Part shown: positions 4,887 to 5,979 of the stretch, piece after piece
Position numbering within the stretch: the first letter of the stretch is position 1
Layout of the letters: each line of letters opens with the position of its first letter
From: Desulfobulbaceae bacterium
Lineage (GTDB): Bacteria > Desulfobacterota > Desulfobulbia > Desulfobulbales > Desulfocapsaceae
DNA: 5,979 nt
NCBI GenBank assembly: GCA_031256095.1
Contig: JAIRRG010000177.1
Coordinates: forward strand, 1-5,979
Reading direction: 5' to 3'
Made by a program: the position numbers and the translations under genes
The notes under the pieces: model-generated
What the model saw: only the letters and a program-made list of their open reading frames with translations
Databases searched by the model: none
What the model was told of the DNA's origin: nothing

Positions 4887-5678
4887 GCAACCCGGGCGAG
4901 CCGACAACGTAGTAGAAAAAGAAACGAAAAATAATATAGAAATGGGAACTTGGAGTACGAAAATAAACGGAAACGACATTTTCCAAGACATTTATCAAAG
5001 TTTTTTTGATTTATACAATCAAGGAGAAAGCCCAAAAGACATTTCCAAAAAAATTCAAGAGGATTTTTCTGAAATGTTTGAGGATTATGACGAGCGAAAT
5101 GACAGCTTGTTCGGACTTGCAATGGCTCAATGGGAAACAAAATCTCTTGACCAAAAAATTTATGACCAAGTAAAAAATATTATAGAAAGTGCTAACGACC
5201 TTATCAAGTGGAAAGAACTTGGAGCAAATAACAAAGACGTAGAAAACAGACAAAAAGAACTTGAAAAATTTTTGCTGAAAATTTCAACAAACAAAGAAAA
5301 ACCTAAGCGTAGAGTACGACCAAAATTTGAATTTAATCAAGTTCGTCTATTGACGATAGTTGCCCCCGACAGAAAAAAATATTTCGAAATAAATGAAAAT
5401 TACATAAATGGCGAATACGAAAATACAAGTTCGATGATGACATGGGTGTTTGACGAGGTACGTGGAGGAGGCTCAGTATTTTATTTTCACGGAAAAGGAA
5501 AATTTGTTACGGCGAGTTGGCTTGATAGTAAAACATTAGAAATTCGTCATGACAAAACAATTCAATTTTCACCGAAAAATGAGAGTTTTTTTTACTATGG
5601 AGACCAAGGAATAATAAAATACATTGCAGAATAAAAAGAATAAGAAATGGAAAACGAAGCAAATGGGCTGCTGCTAAC
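4880..5678 (+). mobile_element. Integron-type gene cassette carrying one AT-rich gene
   Basis: The left boundary is the core GTTAGCAGC (4880-4888) that closes the preceding attC-like site. The right inverse core is its exact complement GCTGCTAAC (5670-5678), and the match extends to 13 of 14 bases (4880-4893 against 5665-5678). One complete gene (4942-5634) in the orientation expected for a cassette lies between them, with short leader and trailer. The attC that should follow 5678 is incomplete or degenerate, so the exact right end of the cassette is uncertain. No integrase gene is in view. Confidence 0.6.
4942..5634 (+). CDS. Cassette-borne protein of unknown function, 230 aa (DUF4259-like N-terminus)
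   Basis: I do not recognise a function. Residues 1 to about 115 open with MGTWSTKINGND and continue as acidic helices, including FEDYDERNDSLFGLAMAQWETKSLD. This resembles the 'MGxWgxxxxxnD' type of small proteins annotated as DUF4259 or similar; the assignment is by eye. A lysine/arginine linker follows (KEKPKRRVRPKFEF, about 118-131). The C-terminal part (about 132-230) is rich in beta-forming and aromatic residues (MMTWVFDEV, GGGSVFYFHGKGKF, ESFFYYGDQGIIKYIAE) and looks like a second, separate domain. There is no signal peptide or membrane segment, and no catalytic motif is evident. The gene is far more AT-rich than positions 1-4436, uses AAA/AAT/GAA codons heavily, and has no Shine-Dalgarno site, only an A-rich leader. 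It looks transferred, probably from Bacteroidetes. It could act as an immunity or stress protein, but nothing in the sequence shows this. Confidence 0.85.
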   Translation: MGTWSTKINGNDIFQDIYQSFFDLYNQGESPKDISKKIQEDFSEMFEDYDERNDSLFGLAMAQWETKSLDQKIYDQVKNIIESANDLIKWKELGANNKDVENRQKELEKFLLKISTNKEKPKRRVRPKFEFNQVRLLTIVAPDRKKYFEINENYINGEYENTSSMMTWVFDEVRGGGSVFYFHGKGKFVTASWLDSKTLEIRHDKTIQFSPKNESFFYYGDQGIIKYIAE

Positions 5679-5718
5679 AAGCCGCTCGCCGTTACCTGCA
5701 AGCGGGGGACAGCGCATA
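5670..5718 (+). other. Degenerate or truncated attC-like site behind the cassette gene
   Basis: The inverse core GCTGCTAAC (5670-5678) is intact. After it a short stem, CCGCT (5682-5686) with AGCGG (5701-5705), could serve as the L arms. No proper closing core GTTRRRY follows: the only GTTA (5691-5694) is too close to the inverse core, and the sequence then reads GGGGACAGCGCATACC straight into the leader of the next gene. The site looks broken, or belongs to a class with a non-standard right end. Confidence 0.4.
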
Positions 5719-5740
5719 CCGAAAACGAAAATAGAGAAAA

Positions 5741-5979
5741 ATGAACATAAAATTGATTTCTCCAAGAATGAGCCTGCGACCAATGGACTCGGCATTTAAA
5801 AGATTAATGTCGCCTCCTCTTTCACTTGTTACCATCGCCACGCTCACTCCGAAAGAGCATACTGTTTGGATTGAGGATGAAAATATCGGAAAAATTGAAT
5901 TGACAGATAAACCTGATTTAGTTGGAATTACAGTAAATGTAGATACTTCCGAAAGGGCATTTGAAATTGCTAAAAACTA
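5741..5979 (+). CDS. B12-binding-domain radical SAM protein, N-terminal 79 residues (runs off right edge)
   Basis: The frame is open from the ATG at 5741 to the window end. It begins MNIKLISPRMSLRPMDSAF and continues to VWIEDENIGKIELTDKPDLVGITVNVDTSERAFEIAKN. This is the start of a cobalamin-binding Rossmann domain (PF02310 type): first strand KLISPR, second strand TVWIEDEN, third strand DLVGITVN, followed by the 'D-T-x-x-R-A-x-E-I-A' helix seen in BchE-like radical SAM enzymes. The radical SAM cysteines would lie downstream, outside the window, so the family is inferred from the N-terminus only; substrate is unknown. The start has an A-rich leader and only a weak AGAG. GC is intermediate to low compared with the host genes. 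It follows the degenerate attC-like site by about 20-60 bp and may be carried by the same foreign segment. Confidence 0.75.
   Translation, partial: MNIKLISPRMSLRPMDSAFKRLMSPPLSLVTIATLTPKEHTVWIEDENIGKIELTDKPDLVGITVNVDTSERAFEIAKN

Larger units (their letters stand above)
4437..4941. other. 505-bp non-coding stretch with hairpins and cassette recombination sites
   Basis: I see no credible gene here. Minus-strand open frames of 68-72 codons begin at TTG codons without a ribosome site and run through palindromic DNA. The content is: a terminator-like hairpin (4524-4561), a large palindrome (4627-4684), a weak GTAATTG/CAATTAC pair (4702-4708 and 4764-4770), a core GTTAGGC (4774-4780) and a full attC-like site (4802-4886). 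Then comes an A-rich leader to the gene at 4942. GC falls from host level to clearly AT-rich at about 4560, rises within the attC-like palindromes, and falls again. Confidence 0.7.

Noticed and set aside
5681..5712. CRISPR-like or tandem repeat
   Set aside because: The short repeated motifs occur as single inverted or direct pairs, not as a regularly spaced array.

Overview
The window comes from a bacterial chromosome. The proteins at positions 1-4436 look most like Desulfobacterota (former Deltaproteobacteria): the pairing of hemE with an AhbD-like radical SAM/SPASM protein, a stand-alone DsrE-family protein, and the style of the GluRS. This is a judgement from protein resemblance, not a computed placement. 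That part is GC-rich by eye and its genes have strong Shine-Dalgarno sites. From about 4560 onward the composition changes sharply. The gene at 4942-5634 is very AT-rich, has no Shine-Dalgarno site, and sits in an A-rich leader typical of Bacteroidetes genes.

Layout, left to right. 1-984 (minus): N-terminal 328 residues of glutamyl-tRNA synthetase, running off the left edge, with its own candidate promoter at 1038-1065. 1220-1792 (minus): HD-domain phosphohydrolase. 1805-2824 (minus): uroporphyrinogen decarboxylase HemE. 2845-3909 (minus): radical SAM/SPASM protein of the AhbD type. The last three are packed with 12-nt and 20-nt gaps and read as one operon in the order radical SAM > hemE > HD, probably started from a promoter at 3963-3990. 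4077-4436 (plus): a divergently transcribed DsrE/DsrF-family protein. The 167-bp divergent spacer holds a 7+7 bp inverted repeat next to the operon's -35 box.

4437-4941 has no convincing gene but is rich in secondary structure: a terminator-like hairpin, a 19+19 bp near-perfect palindrome, and then a run of sites that fit the grammar of integron recombination sites (attC). A core GTTAGGC (4774) is followed by its complement GCCTAAC (4802), which opens a full attC-like palindrome ending in GTTAGCA (4880). The AT-rich gene follows, and behind it, at 5670-5678, lies the exact 9-base complement of the start core. A start core that is complementary to the cassette's own terminal inverse core is the formal signature of a mobile gene cassette. 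The cassette gene encodes a 230-residue protein of unknown function that begins MGTWSTKINGND, a DUF4259-like opening.

5741-5979 (plus) is the start of a second foreign-looking gene, a B12-binding-domain radical SAM protein that runs off the right edge. No integrase is visible, so the structure is either an integrase-less attC cluster (CALIN) or the visible part of a longer array.

The host part describes tetrapyrrole synthesis. HemE makes coproporphyrinogen III, and the AhbD-like enzyme would convert Fe-coproporphyrin III to heme. GluRS makes the Glu-tRNA that feeds 5-aminolevulinate synthesis by the C5 route. The accessory part is an insertion of cassette-like DNA just downstream of the dsrE-like gene.
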